Source of the DNA: Paramacrobiotus metropolitanus
Lineage: Eukaryota; Tardigrada; Eutardigrada; Parachela; Macrobiotidae
Reading direction: 5' to 3'
Assembly (NCBI RefSeq): GCF_019649055.1
Contig: NW_026570280.1
Coordinates: 1 to 64,000, forward strand
Length of the DNA: 64,000 nucleotides
The position numbers and the translations under genes are program-made. The notes beneath the pieces are model-generated. The model saw only the letters and a list, made by a program, of their open reading frames with translations, was not told the DNA's origin and did no database searches. Positions 50,557-61,391 of the stretch are shown here, in pieces (within the stretch, counting starts at the first letter, position 1; each line of letters opens with the position of its first letter).

Positions 50557-51427
50557 CTGACCGGTTATATGTATCATTCGAACCTTAGCTTTTCGCGCAG
50601 CTACCGTTGCTTTCGGCATGCTTGGAGCCATATTCCGTGTTTTACTGTGTTATCTTTTGCTGTATAAAGCCATACTAAAGGTGCTTACAGTTGCGTGCTT
50701 CACCATACGAAGACAAGTAGTTCCTCCAAATTAATACCTTACCGCTGTAATTAATTCTCTTACGCCAACTCAAAAACGTTCCTACGGTAAGCAGTAGAAC
50801 GTGCTTGGCTAGGTTTTTTAATATTATGACACACCACATGGAATGATGACACGTCGTCCTGAAAGTGGACGTAAAGGTTTTTGAAAGCTGCGAGACAATG
50901 CATTAAATACGCCTTAATTTTGGTTAGAATGCTAGCATTAATTTATGTCGAGTCAACTGCAGAGAAGAGTAAATTAACATTGTCGTATTAATAAGGTTCG
51001 GACGAGCTTTATTAACCACTTCCCAGCCACGCTTAGCGGTATGAGCAATCTTCTTTCTCAAACTGGTATGGCGAAAACAACTTGGAGGATCGATGGAGAT
51101 ATTCGTACAAATACTGGAACCAGGAATCCCTCTCAGGAGCCCTGCGAAACACGAATGAATGCCTTACATCTACTTCCGGTCTCGGTTCTTACGTGGATTA
51201 GATAAAGACAATGGTCTGTGCGACGCGAGTATACTGCGGTAACCCAAAGCTAAGATTAGACAAGAATCCTGAACTTCTAGGTAACCTTTAGAAAATACTG
51301 CCCTTTAATCCAATGCACATCGTAATCCTCGATACATGAAAGTCAGAAAAGTAAGAATGCCAGATATCAGAAGACTAAGGCCTCGTCCCGAATCTGTAGC
51401 GCATCTCGTTCCGATACAACACCGTAG
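50557..51427. other. No gene recognised
   Basis: No credible exon. It may contain the 3' end of the collar-domain gene to its right. Confidence 0.35.
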
Positions 51428-52437
51428 CTAGCTTCGCTGCAGCACAGAAATAGGACACTCTTTGGTGTGCGCCACCAAAGTACAGTACAGGCTACGCATA
51501 TTGAAACGGGGTTCGCTTTCGGTTTCCTGTATCGAATCTTCAGCTTTGGCCCCGTATCGCTGTATTTGCGTACCATCGCTCCGATCACTTATCGCACTAC
51601 TTACCAGTTTTTGTGTGGTGACAAATTCGAAGTTTGTTTGAGGAATTTCGATTCTTGGGTTGATTGTTTTTATGCCATCACTCTGATTAGTTCCTGGTCT
51701 GAACTGTGAAATGTTTGTTCCCCGGATTGAAAGTTTTTTGTTTAGCATCGGGGTTAGTACCCCGTAGTTGGTGATGCACTGATGACGCAAGTCAGTTGCA
51801 CTCATTTCGTGTACGGTTAGATTATGTTCCATTTCGCCTCCCGTGCTGCCTCCAACAAACGTTGCATTGGCGCCCACAAGAAAACGACCTTCCAAATCAG
51901 GTGTTTTCCCAGTGGGTAGCAGACTGGCTAGCTGCCGATAAGTGGTGACGTTGAAAGGCTGTCCATTGCAGCGCAACCAGCACGGAGCATTCAGGCCCAC
52001 CGCCACCGCTTGGATGGATCCAATAGGTGGATCCGCTGCGCGCAGCATCTTGATTTCCTTCTGCATGGGCAACACCGCGGCTTCCAACCGGTTAATCTGA
52101 TGCTGCAAGGAACTGGTCAGTGGTGCAGCCTTTACGTTGGCAGCCAGACTGTAATTGACAGCTAATCTGCTGACGCGGACGGTAAGCTTTTGAAAGTCGG
52201 CTTGTGCACGCAGTCTGTCCAAATCCAGGCGGTACATTCTCATTGGCATAATAACGAATTTGTGTCCATTCCACTGCACAGCGCTAGTAGGGGATCGCAG
52301 CCGGGACAGCGCATCAGCCACCGATTGTGGAAGGTCATCGGGTAAACCACTGGCATTACTGCGTCTTAGTTCCTTCTCCAACCACTTGTTACCGTCGCTG
52401 AAGATGTTCCTGTAATGATTCAGTTGTTCGTCCGGAC
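51428..52437 (-). CDS. Protein with a phage tail-collar-like domain (C-terminal part)
   Basis: 317 codons from 52381, with the frame open to about 52,437 upstream. Residues about 65-115 are a coiled-coil-like stalk. Residues about 120-175 match the phage tail-collar/microcystin-dependent protein pattern: PIGSIQAVAVGLNAPCWLRC, NGQPFNVTTYRQLASLLP, then TPDLEGRFLVGA. A Gly-rich turn and MEHNLTVHEMSA follow. Collar domains are fold-and-trimerise modules of phage tail fibres and are also found in scattered bacterial and eukaryotic secreted proteins. The frame continues that of 52,659-53,426 across a 235-bp insertion. Horizontal origin is possible but not shown. No signal peptide was found, and the first exon may be missing. 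Confidence 0.65.
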
Positions 52438-52442
52438 GGTAA

Positions 52443-52678
52443 TGTTACTAGTTTATTTCTCAATATGTACAAGGCGAGCTTCGCTCAACAAATATCATCA
52501 AATGAAGAATTTGTCCCAATTAACATGAGAAGGGACCGTGCACAAAACGCTCATAGCGTTACCACGCATAATCTCCAAACTTAAACGTTGAAACAAAAAA
52601 CAAGTAGAGCGACTCTCACCCGTCCTTAAAAACAACTTCTTACCGATCTCCTTTAACGTTACAATGCCGGACGGTAAT
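52443..52678. repeat. 235-bp insertion between 12-bp direct repeats inside the collar gene
   Basis: CCGGACGGTAAT occurs at 52432-52443 and 52667-52678. In sense both read ATTACCGTCCGG in the same codon phase. Collapsing the two copies joins the two ORFs without a frame change (DDDYRP|DEQLNHY). No GT..AG pair fits at the repeat, so it is not an ordinary intron, and no terminal inverted repeats were found. Confidence 0.6.
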
Positions 52679-53458
52679 CGTCATCTGGCCAATAGGTCGA
52701 CTGCCACATGGCATCGGTGAACTCTCCGGACGACGTTATGTTCTTGCAAAACGCCGGTAACAGTAGCGCCAGCTGTTGCAGGAATTCTTCGTGATCGATG
52801 AACTCATCGGCTTCCAGAATGGCATCGAAGCTGTTGGTTAAAACTTGCTTCACCATTGCCGAATAATCTTGCTGGCGAAGGAAGACGTAACCGGAAAACC
52901 GATCGGTAAGGGAGCGAAACGTCGGCGAGTCGGTTAAGTGATTACCAGTAATGCTGATGCCAGCTTTCCTGGGATAGCTCGGCAGAGAGTACGCGAAATG
53001 CAATCGAACCGAAATAGAAGTGTTGGTGGCGCTTTGTAGCGTGCGCTGCGCATCCGCGCAGGCCGCACCCGTGGGATAGTGGATGCGAAACTGCAGCGTT
53101 TCCGGGAGATTGGTTACTGGTTGCCACGGTGTGCGGGCCTCTTGATTAGCCAAAGCGTACTCGGCATGTACCCATCGAAACGGAAGTGGGAGTATGCGGA
53201 TTTTTTCGTGCTCTGTTTCTTGGGAAATATGTGATTTTGCCTGCTGCATGTAATCGTCATCCCACATTTTGATCTTCATGTCCAGGTAGGTGGAACCCGT
53301 TATGCGGTCATGCCTGGTTTCCGTTGAATCGGACAGTATAGTGGCCATAGGTGCAATGAAGAACACCGAATGCGCTGAGTCTGACGGCGCATGAAAGAGC
53401 TCGATCTGGCGGCCATCGTATGGCATAGCAATGCCGGTGAAGACACGTTGACAAATGC
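52659..53458 (-). CDS. Unknown N-terminal part of the tail-collar gene
   Basis: 255 residues from ATG at 53426. The same frame is open to an acceptor-like TTCTTGTTCGCAG at about 53,459, so the true exon probably starts there. It has mixed alpha/beta composition (MATILSDSTETRHDRITGST, ILPLPFRWVHAEYALANQEA, FRIHYPTGAACADAQR) without transmembrane segments. It matches no family I know. It stops at 52659 just inside the 235-bp insertion, and without that insertion it would run straight into the collar-domain ORF. Confidence 0.55.
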
Positions 53459-53469
53459 TGCGAACAAGA

Positions 53470-55350
53470 ACACAACTTCCAGACCGCTATGGCTTTATTG
53501 ATCAATATCAAAAAAGTTCACTCAGTTTATAAAGTGATATTTTATTTTTCAAATTTTTAATACACGAAATCTTCTATACCTGGTTACCATTCTAATATAA
53601 GCCGACCACATGTTTACGAACGCAGCATAAAAAAATGCTGACCAGTAGCAGAGAGCCAGAGGCTTACTAGTAAAAAGTAAATATCGTGCATCCACGATTA
53701 CCCAGTGCTGCAATATTAACAAAAAATCATTATTAATTAACCCTTTTAAAATGTGTTTACTACATCAGTTATCTATCCGGTTTTCAATTGCCGTCGTAGT
53801 TGCCGATGACGTACCATATCCTGAATAACTACTAAAATTAATAATTATTTAAGTAACTGTTTTTTCGTTAACTTTTGTATTTCGTTATTGCCTGTTTTGT
53901 TCATTTGTCTGTCAATAAGTATAAACTTTCTCACGGCTGTCGCCGTGCGAGGTCATGAGACCTTTCCGCCGAATGGAAACAGGAACCCTAATATGTAGAT
54001 TAAAAGTTTTCAGCTAAATAAAATTGTACTCGTGAGCGCGCCACTGCAGCGGTAACCCATTAATGCTCCTAACAAACTGGCAGAACATGTACGAGTGATT
54101 TTGCAAGAAACCTTAAAATCTGTCCTAAACCTAAAAACCATTCTACTAAAACAATAACACGGTCTTATGCAGCGGAAACAATATTCATGACAAACACCGG
54201 AAAACATTTTCAAAAAGGCAGGTTAAATCTGTATATGAAAAGGGTAAAAAATTTTTTGAACAAGAAAACAAAACAAGAAAAGTTTTTCGACGCTCCCAGC
54301 TTTCTGTATAGCGCATGAATATGGAAGATCAAACGTATTTAATAACGGTGTCTGTCTGCTATCATTTTAGTCAGCACCCTAACATGAATTGCGCCTGCTG
54401 ATTTTTGTGATGTAACACAGGGGCAGTAATTCAAGGCCTTTTCGCAAGAGAAGGCGCATAAAACGTTGTGCCACCGAACTGATTCGGCACGGGCACTTCA
54501 TTATTTATCATATTTCCTCAAACTTTGTTATGTTTTCTTATATTTTGCAACTGCCTTACCTGCATTTGAAAAAGCGCCGCGCACGCGTGCCTCAGTGACC
54601 AACAAAGAAATCATGACCTTTTTTTATTGTTCTGCATATTACTTTGCCCAGGTCGATTTATTAAAAAAGTCATACTTATTGTTTACCTTTATTTAATTAT
54701 TATTAACTAATTTATTATTATTAGGTACTTGTTAAATTAATTATTAAGTTAGTTTTTTGAGACTTTCAGCGCTCAGTAGACGGTATTTCCGCATAAACTT
54801 GGCCTTGACTCCAGCTTATTTTTGCCGATAGGCAGTTTTTCGTACTAGTTGTGAATGCATATATTTGGAGAATTAATTAATAAAGGTAAAGTATTCTTTT
54901 TCCAATATTCAAGAATAAACCTGTATATTGTCTTTATTTCAGAAATACAGATACAAATATTGTCGTTAGTTCAGAAATTAATGCAGCTGGTGAGGTTTTC
55001 TAGACGGAAAATCTAGACAAAAACAACAACTGCAAGATTAAAATCATGGTAAACTAATGAAATATTAACGTAATTTAAAATTCAGTTGAAATAATAAGAC
55101 ATACAGAATCGGATAATAAAAACTGATACACGGTGTGCTTTCCGGAATGAGCAACTGTTCCCGTTCGTGCACGTTGAAGCCAGGTCAATTTACGCCAACA
55201 AAACAAATGCCAACAATTTACGTTGAAAGCGTTACGGTCGCATAAAGGCACGTATGCGATGGAAGAACACATCTGGATTTGCAGTCGGTATAAATGGAGC
55301 ATGGAGACAATATCGTTCCTATGACTGACAACGAATTCAGCAGATTAACG
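53470..55350. other. No gene recognised
   Basis: AT-rich intergenic or intronic sequence, the likely upstream region of the collar gene. Nothing else supported. Confidence 0.4.
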
Positions 55351-55578
55351 TAGAGAAGTGGCGTATTAAAACTCGCGGGTTCGGTTATCTCTGAGGACCC
55401 GAAGGCCGTTGGCCGGCAGTCTCTGACGTGCGTAAATTAAATTTCCCTTAATTTTTAAGATTTTTCCAGTATACTCGTCTCCCGGTACTTAAGCTTTGAA
55501 TGATTACTTTAAATTTCATTCACACACTGCACGGCAGTGTCCAAATACTATGTAAAATGTTACAGGTACAACACAGAA

Positions 55579-56223
55579 TTATACATAATGATCCAGTGTG
55601 TCGTCCGCTGGCGCGAGGTAAATCTGCGTGCCGTCGGGCAGATTGACCGTCGGCTGGTTATTGCACTCATCGCTCTGGCACCAGCACTCCACGATCCGTC
55701 CACCACTACTCCCTTCCGCCTCGAACTCGTCGTCCTGCATTTGGGTGGTGTTGACGCAGCGGGTGCCCGCCTCCGAGGAGTGGGCGTAACTGGCGCCCGC
55801 CACCCACGCTCTGTAGGCTAAGGGACCCCGCCCACACTGCCGTACCACATTGTAACCTGCATCATGTTCACACTCATGGATACTTCTGGCAGAAATGTGG
55901 AATACGCGATTCCATAATTACTTCAAAATTGTCCGGAATGCGACAAACATCGCAGCATATGGGGATTTTGGTACAATGTACGGACTTTTAACATGGGAAT
56001 GCTGCGGGTTGGTGGTCTCGGTAACGATGGTGGAGCAGGTGGTTTCGTGCACGAGGCACTCGGCTACGTTGCACGTTGTGGCGCTTTCCTGGCCGTGTCC
56101 GTGACAGTCGAAACAGCGCCGACATTCCTCCAGTGCTTCACCGCCCGCCATAAAGACGAAATCGCTTGGTTTCTTTTTACATATAGTCAGGCGGGATTTT
56201 TTTTCTATTCCCAATAATTGCAT
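55579..56223 (-). CDS. Ly6/uPAR three-finger domain protein
   Basis: Two exon-like blocks read leftwards. The first (about 56,160-56,010) encodes ECRRCFDCHGHGQES, TTCNVAECL and TTCSTIVTETTN. The second (about 55,888-55,579, after the acceptor TTTCTGCCAG) encodes HECEHDAGYNVVRQCGRGPL, GASYAHSSEAGTRCVNTT, and VECWCQSDECNN before a stop. The cysteine spacing and the closing CxCxxDxCN are the Ly6/uPAR signature: small secreted or GPI-anchored disulfide-rich domains. The signal peptide exon was not found. The last 25 residues are polar, with no obvious GPI-attachment tail. Decayed copies lie at 15.5 and 50.4 kb. Of the three this is the only one with an intact cysteine set. Confidence 0.75.
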
Positions 56224-56725
56224 TTGTTTGGATTCATTATTAGTAAAATGATTTTTTTATAATCATAAAATCAAAATTTTACAAATATCTAAGTTATTAT
56301 AATTATCATTTTCAATTATGGGATCATACTACAGCATGTTCGGCGCATAAGCGCATTTAATTTCTAATAATTGCAATCTCATAATATACATAATGTTATT
56401 TTTTATTGACACTTTCCGCAGCCAGCTTGACCTTACCTAATGCTGCTGATAAAAGAGCCAAACTTTCATTTTAACATCCAAACCTATTCACTTAACATCC
56501 TTTTCACATCCTTTCCACTTAACATACAAACTTCATTTTTCAGTCCGTTTTCCGCGCAACAGTGATAAATGTTTCGGTAATCCGTATAAAAATAATTGGC
56601 AGCAGTTCAACTAACTGCAATCAACTGTGTTCACTACTGAAATTGTCGAGCGTAACTGACATTTCCATAAGGTATCGAAGAAAGATTCATTAATGCAGAT
56701 TTCGCTACTCGATCCTAAGCAGACG
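56224..56725. other. No gene recognised
   Basis: AT-rich upstream flank of the Ly6-like gene. Missing 5' exons could be here, but none was identified. Confidence 0.35.
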
Positions 56726-57088
56726 TCCGATGCTAGCGATAATCTCCTTATGAAGATGGATTCTGGAAGAATCCACAGGCGGAGACCAAGACGGAAATGA
56801 TCCCGCTGAGTGAGCAGTGTTGTATACTACGAGCTATGCGGAAAGGCAGAACACTCGGCAACCACCTGCACACTTTATATCCCGCTCACATGATACTACA
56901 GATGCTCCCGCAGCAGAATGTTACGGGGGCTAAAAAGGACAGCAAGTAGCTCGGGCGATGAAATCTAGCAACTGAAGAATCTACCAGATTGAAGATCTGG
57001 TAGATGAAGAAAAATACCATCAACATACAGTGAAACAACTTAGCACCCGCTCCAGTGCGGGTGTGCGGGGAGGCCACTCCTCCTCACA
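56726..57088 (-). repeat. Candidate solo LTR related to the LTRs of the 20-kb element
   Basis: About 363 bp beginning (plus strand) TCCGATGCTAG and ending CTCCTCACA, against TCTAATGCTAG..TCTCACA in the 360-bp LTR. Shared internal strings in the same order are GGAGACC(T/A)A, ACGGAA, GATCCCG and GAGCTATGCGGAAA. The rest has diverged. Candidate flanking tetramers (TCCG/TCCT) do not match exactly, so the insertion boundary is uncertain. Confidence 0.55.
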
Positions 57089-57289
57089 TCCTCTTTAACA
57101 GACAAAACACCGAACTGTCCCAACATTGCGTAATTTCCGCATATATACAACTAATACAAGCAATGGCAAAAACGGGTGTCCCATTAAAAACAAAACAAAT
57201 AAGGGGCCGTCGCGCTCCACATATACAAATATATGAAGCCAAAGCGAATACAATGTATATTAAGCTGCGCAGTTGGGCACGCCCCGATG

Positions 57290-57790
57290 CTGCCCTTTCT
57301 TCCCGCCACTCCCCCGCCACTCCCCGTTCTCGGCGTACTACTGGATCGTCGCCTGGATGCTCTCCTCGAACCCGAGTTTCGGCGTTCACCCCAGTTTCTC
57401 CAGCTTCCCGCTATCCACGGCATACCGCGCGTCATTATACGGGCGATCCTTGACCTCCTTCACCCACTCCTCCAGATTCCGCCCCTTCCCCACGACCTTC
57501 TCCAACAGCACCCGGCACAACTCCCTCACACTGACCTCCGTCGTCGTCCCAATATTATACACCTCCCCGACCGTCCCGCCGTGAATCAGGACGTCCAGCG
57601 CGCCGCACTCGTCCGGAACGTGGAGGAACCGCCGGGTGACGGTTCCCCGGCCCTGCACTGGCATCGGGCGCCCCCGCAGAAGGTGGGTGACGAAGCGGGG
57701 GATGACCTGTGATGGGTACTGTCCCGGACCAATACGTGGGCGCGACAGTGCGCATGGAGTAGGTATTAATTGTATATTTTGTATACAAGA
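57290..57790 (-). pseudogene. TGDS: dTDP-D-glucose 4,6-dehydratase-like, C-terminal fragment
   Basis: Reads IGPGQYPSQVIPRFVTHLLR, then RRFLHVPDECGALDVLIHGG, VGEVYNIGTTTEVSVREL and DRPYNDARYAVDSGKLEKLG: the substrate-binding end of the NAD-dependent epimerase/dehydratase family, closest to dTDP-glucose dehydratases of nucleotide-sugar (rhamnose-type) synthesis. The GxxGxxG and YxxxK parts are absent. Two tryptophan positions of the family read TGA and TAG (LG-stop-TPKLGF and IQ-stop-YAENG), each one G-to-A change. An incomplete N-terminus with two stops means a dead copy. Confidence 0.75.
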
Positions 57791-57858
57791 TTGAAGAATG
57801 ACTTTCATACCTACCTTCATACCTTGGCGCGCCACACCACGCTGTTTAGTTAGGCGTT

Positions 57859-57891
57859 AGATGCTTTTGGCATGGCTGTTGCATGCCAAAA
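57859..57891. other. Perfect 13-bp hairpin
   Basis: TGCTTTTGGCATG and its complement CATGCCAAAAGCA flank a 7-base loop. No further context, and too short on its own to call a microRNA. Confidence 0.5.
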
Positions 57892-59717
57892 GCACTACGT
57901 AATCATTTCCGTGTGGACGGGGCTAGGTGGAAGACAATGCAGTAAGGGACGATGTAACTGCGGAGTAAAGAAAAGTTCCGCTAAGTGCAGCGCAGTGCGC
58001 ATCTTCAAGTGTTAATATAGCACTTATTGCACTCTGCCGGTTCGTTTACATCCTCAATTTAATTCGGCCTTGTGCAGGCCGAATCTCGGCCTTGTGCAGG
58101 CCGAATCTCGGCCTCTGGTTGGGTTTCCGTTATGGCGAACGTGACGTATTCTTAAGCTTTTCTTTGCTGTGACCCAGTACTAGTATCACTATAACCGAGT
58201 GCCAGCATAGAAATCGGACATTAAGCCAGCCAATGGTGATCATTCTCATAAAGGGGGTTCCCAGAATTGTTCCGATTGTAGTCTCACATTCGGGAAAGAT
58301 TTTTTCGGTTTGTGCGATAGTCATTTCAGACATCGATGCAAAGCCAGTTCCTGTGTCTTTTCCAAATTTCATGTTCACATGGCTAAGACGCTGAAAGCAA
58401 TGGGGAGCAAACAAAGGTCACGCAGTCGCTCGACTGTCGGCTCACACGCAGCCAGTGCAGTTACAGAGTATACTGTGATTGAAAAGTGCTTTAAACATAC
58501 GATATATTGCTGCGATGGCTTGAACTACAAAGTACGTTTGGCCGAAACACGGTTTACTACGAGACTGCGTGACGGAGTATGGAATGGCTGTTATGGATAA
58601 AATACAACGTTTCACTTTGCTTTGCGCGCTTTTGCATTTGTAACACTGACTCAGTGACCAATCGCTTTTGGCGGGACTTAGCCTGGTCTGGGGGACTGTA
58701 ATATTCTTTACACGCCCCACCAGCAGCCAGCAGCCTTCCCTGCAAAGATTTATTTGCACACCCATTGCACAGCTGTAAACGCAAATGCACCCGAACCGAG
58801 TTCGCTGAATTCGTGTGTATATCGTAGAACAGCGGCTACAACTGCGGGAATAGCATCGGTTATTTAAGTGGCTGTGAGACGAAATGTACAAATAATGAAA
58901 ACGGTAACAAATAATTATGGTGAGAAATTTTTCTATTGAATACCAGTTCGTTCCACTACCGATGCTGATCAGAATTAGCGTGTTTTTCAAGTCAGTTCAT
59001 CGGATGGTCGTATGACGCCGTAGAGCTGAGCTATTACCACCACTGCATTATTTTTGCACGGCCACAACCTGTGTTAAAATTTTGCAGGTTGTAACGTGGT
59101 TTAGTATTGTCCACATTGCCTTCTCCTGGCTTGTAAAACGCTTGGCTTTGGCTTATACTCCGTAAAGCGTAAACGGCAAATATAATTTTGTGCGGCGTTT
59201 GTCCCTTAATTCGCACTGTTCATTTTTTCATTTGTTTGTACTGTAGCTTGCTGATTATTTTCAAAATAATTTAGCGAACGGATCGTAGAGCACTGGCTTT
59301 AGGGTTCACGCTTTTGATTCGCTAGTGCGTTGAAGAGTAGCTCAGTTCACAGAGATTACCCATAATCGCTAGAGTAAGAATTTGATGGAACTTTTTCAGG
59401 CATGCAAGTATGAAACACATAGTTGGTAAGCCGCTCTTTACTTTCCGGTGTTTGAATGACTGAATCGTTTTTTTACCTCTACACCAAGCGGGCGCCGAAT
59501 GCGAGACATCTTTAAGTCTGAGCAACTCATTCATCACTCATTCATGTGATCTGTTCCCCGTGCTCCCCTCGGATGGCTCCCTCTACTCCCGGGGATAAAG
59601 AAATGCTAATTAGTCTATCAAAAGACGAACTCGCTCCCATAGCCACGCAGTACTTACAGAGGTTTCCTTCCTTCTTTGCGCGACACATCCACCACCAAGT
59701 CTGACCACTCTGACGCG
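57892..59717. other. No gene recognised
   Basis: Contains a 22-bp tandem duplication (CCTTGTGCAGGCCGAATCTCGG, whose half-units are palindromic GGCC-centred) near 58,063-58,107. ORFs here have no visible family features. Confidence 0.4.
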
Positions 59718-59962
59718 ATCCATCATCCTAACGATTGCGCTCTGATCCAACATCCTAACGACTGAAGACCAGAAAGGTCACAGGGCTATTACGGTTGCAA
59801 AACGCATCCACCCAGGAGCGCCATGATAAATGAACGTTTCTCCTACATTATACACAACGGAGAATACTGCTGAATCCCATTGACGAGTTCACAACAATTG
59901 CATAAACACTTGTTTACCAGTGAACGCAACTGTATACGCACGTGACTGCACGTCACATAACA
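59718..59962. repeat. Duplicated 245-bp segment, copy A
   Basis: GATCCATCATCCTAACGA to CACGTCACATAACA, near-identical to 61,035-61,391. Copy A has an extra 27-bp internal partial repeat of CATCCTAACGA and lacks the 146 bp present in copy B. Confidence 0.85.
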
Positions 59963-61034
59963 CTCCCTTTCTTGAGTTTGAAGCACTGCGAGAACCAAAA
60001 CATTGCATCGCTTCGCAAAACAAAGCCACAATAAAACCATAGCAAATCACGAACAAAAATTAAAACAAACGTTATGGCACGGAAAGGTTACGGTCACGCA
60101 TTCCGCTTGTATGGTCCCGGTGCGAAGGCATTTGATCGCGGTTTGGTCGGAATCCTCCAAGACAGCACGCTGCTAATGAGTTTGGAAAAGCGGAAACTGC
60201 TCCGTTGATCCCATTACCAATGAACGAACCATGGGAGGCGACGAGGCGTTGCACAGGTGGAAATTAAAACCAATGGATACTGACATGTTCCAATATGCGC
60301 ACTTAACATATTGGCTTATGGCAAACTGCGAAACAGCTCAGTTTCCGATTTAACATGATCAGAAAATCAGGCTACGTTCAGCTTGACGTTCACCCACGCC
60401 ATGTGGCCAGCAGGATATTTTACTTTGCAACACGCAATACAATTCCATGCAATAAACGGCCATCTTTGTTTTAACCACAAAGGTCATCAAAGTGCACAAC
60501 ACGACTTGCGGTACAATGCAACTCGATTCCCAATAGAAAATCAGCATTTTACAATTTGCGATCGTTCCACACTGATCTTTAGAAATATTCTGCCGCCATT
60601 AAATCAGGACACATAATGCCGACCGCTGGAAGTTTGGCCGATAATAATTTTAACGGACTGCCCAGTACGTATATGGCTGGATGGAAATGCGCACCGCAAA
60701 CGCTCATAACTGTTACAGCAGAACCCATGATATAGATGCAGTTGATACGGTTGCACCAGCAACATGCAATGCAAAAAGCATGAAGCAGTTCGACAACGAA
60801 CCCGTCTTGACGAGAAGAATAACCACGAATTAGTTTACGAATGTACATTCCGAACCATTCGCGAACGCAATGATTTTAATTAATCATTAAGAATGTTACG
60901 TTCACCAAAACCATTACGACAACGAGGATTACATACCATGGTTATCTCCGCATCGGTCAGCCGCACAACATAATCGTTGACACGCTGACTGTGGGTATCC
61001 CAGAAAATCGAATACAGGTAAAACAAATCAATGA
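59963..61034. other. No gene recognised
   Basis: Spacer between the two copies of the duplicated segment. No supported gene. Confidence 0.4.
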
Positions 61035-61391
61035 GATCCATCATCCTAACGACTGAAGACCAGAAAGGTCACTGGGCTATTACGGTTGCAAACGCATCAC
61101 AGGGCGCCATGATAAATAAACGTTTCTCCTACATTATACACAACGGAGAATACTGCTGAATCCCATTGACGATCTTTACTGTACACGCTCATGACAGATA
61201 CTGAATCGCTCAAACACAACTTCAACCTAACGCTAAGAAATCAGCATCAGCATAGAACGCTAAGAAATCAGCATAGAAAACAGACTACTTTAGACACGAT
61301 TAACTACGTGAAGATAGTTCACAACAATTGCATAAACACTTGTTTACCAGTGAACGCAACTGTATACGCACGTGACTGCACGTCACATAAC
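61035..61391. repeat. Duplicated segment, copy B, with 146-bp insertion
   Basis: Same order as copy A, interrupted between GACGA and GTTCACAAC by about 146 bp (61,171-61,316). That insert contains a short tandem (AACGCTAAGAAATCAGCAT twice). No terminal inverted repeats were seen on it. Confidence 0.8.

Noticed and set aside
57233-57712. 159-residue plus-strand Pro/Leu/His-rich ORF
   Set aside because: Antisense shadow of the GC-rich dehydratase pseudogene.
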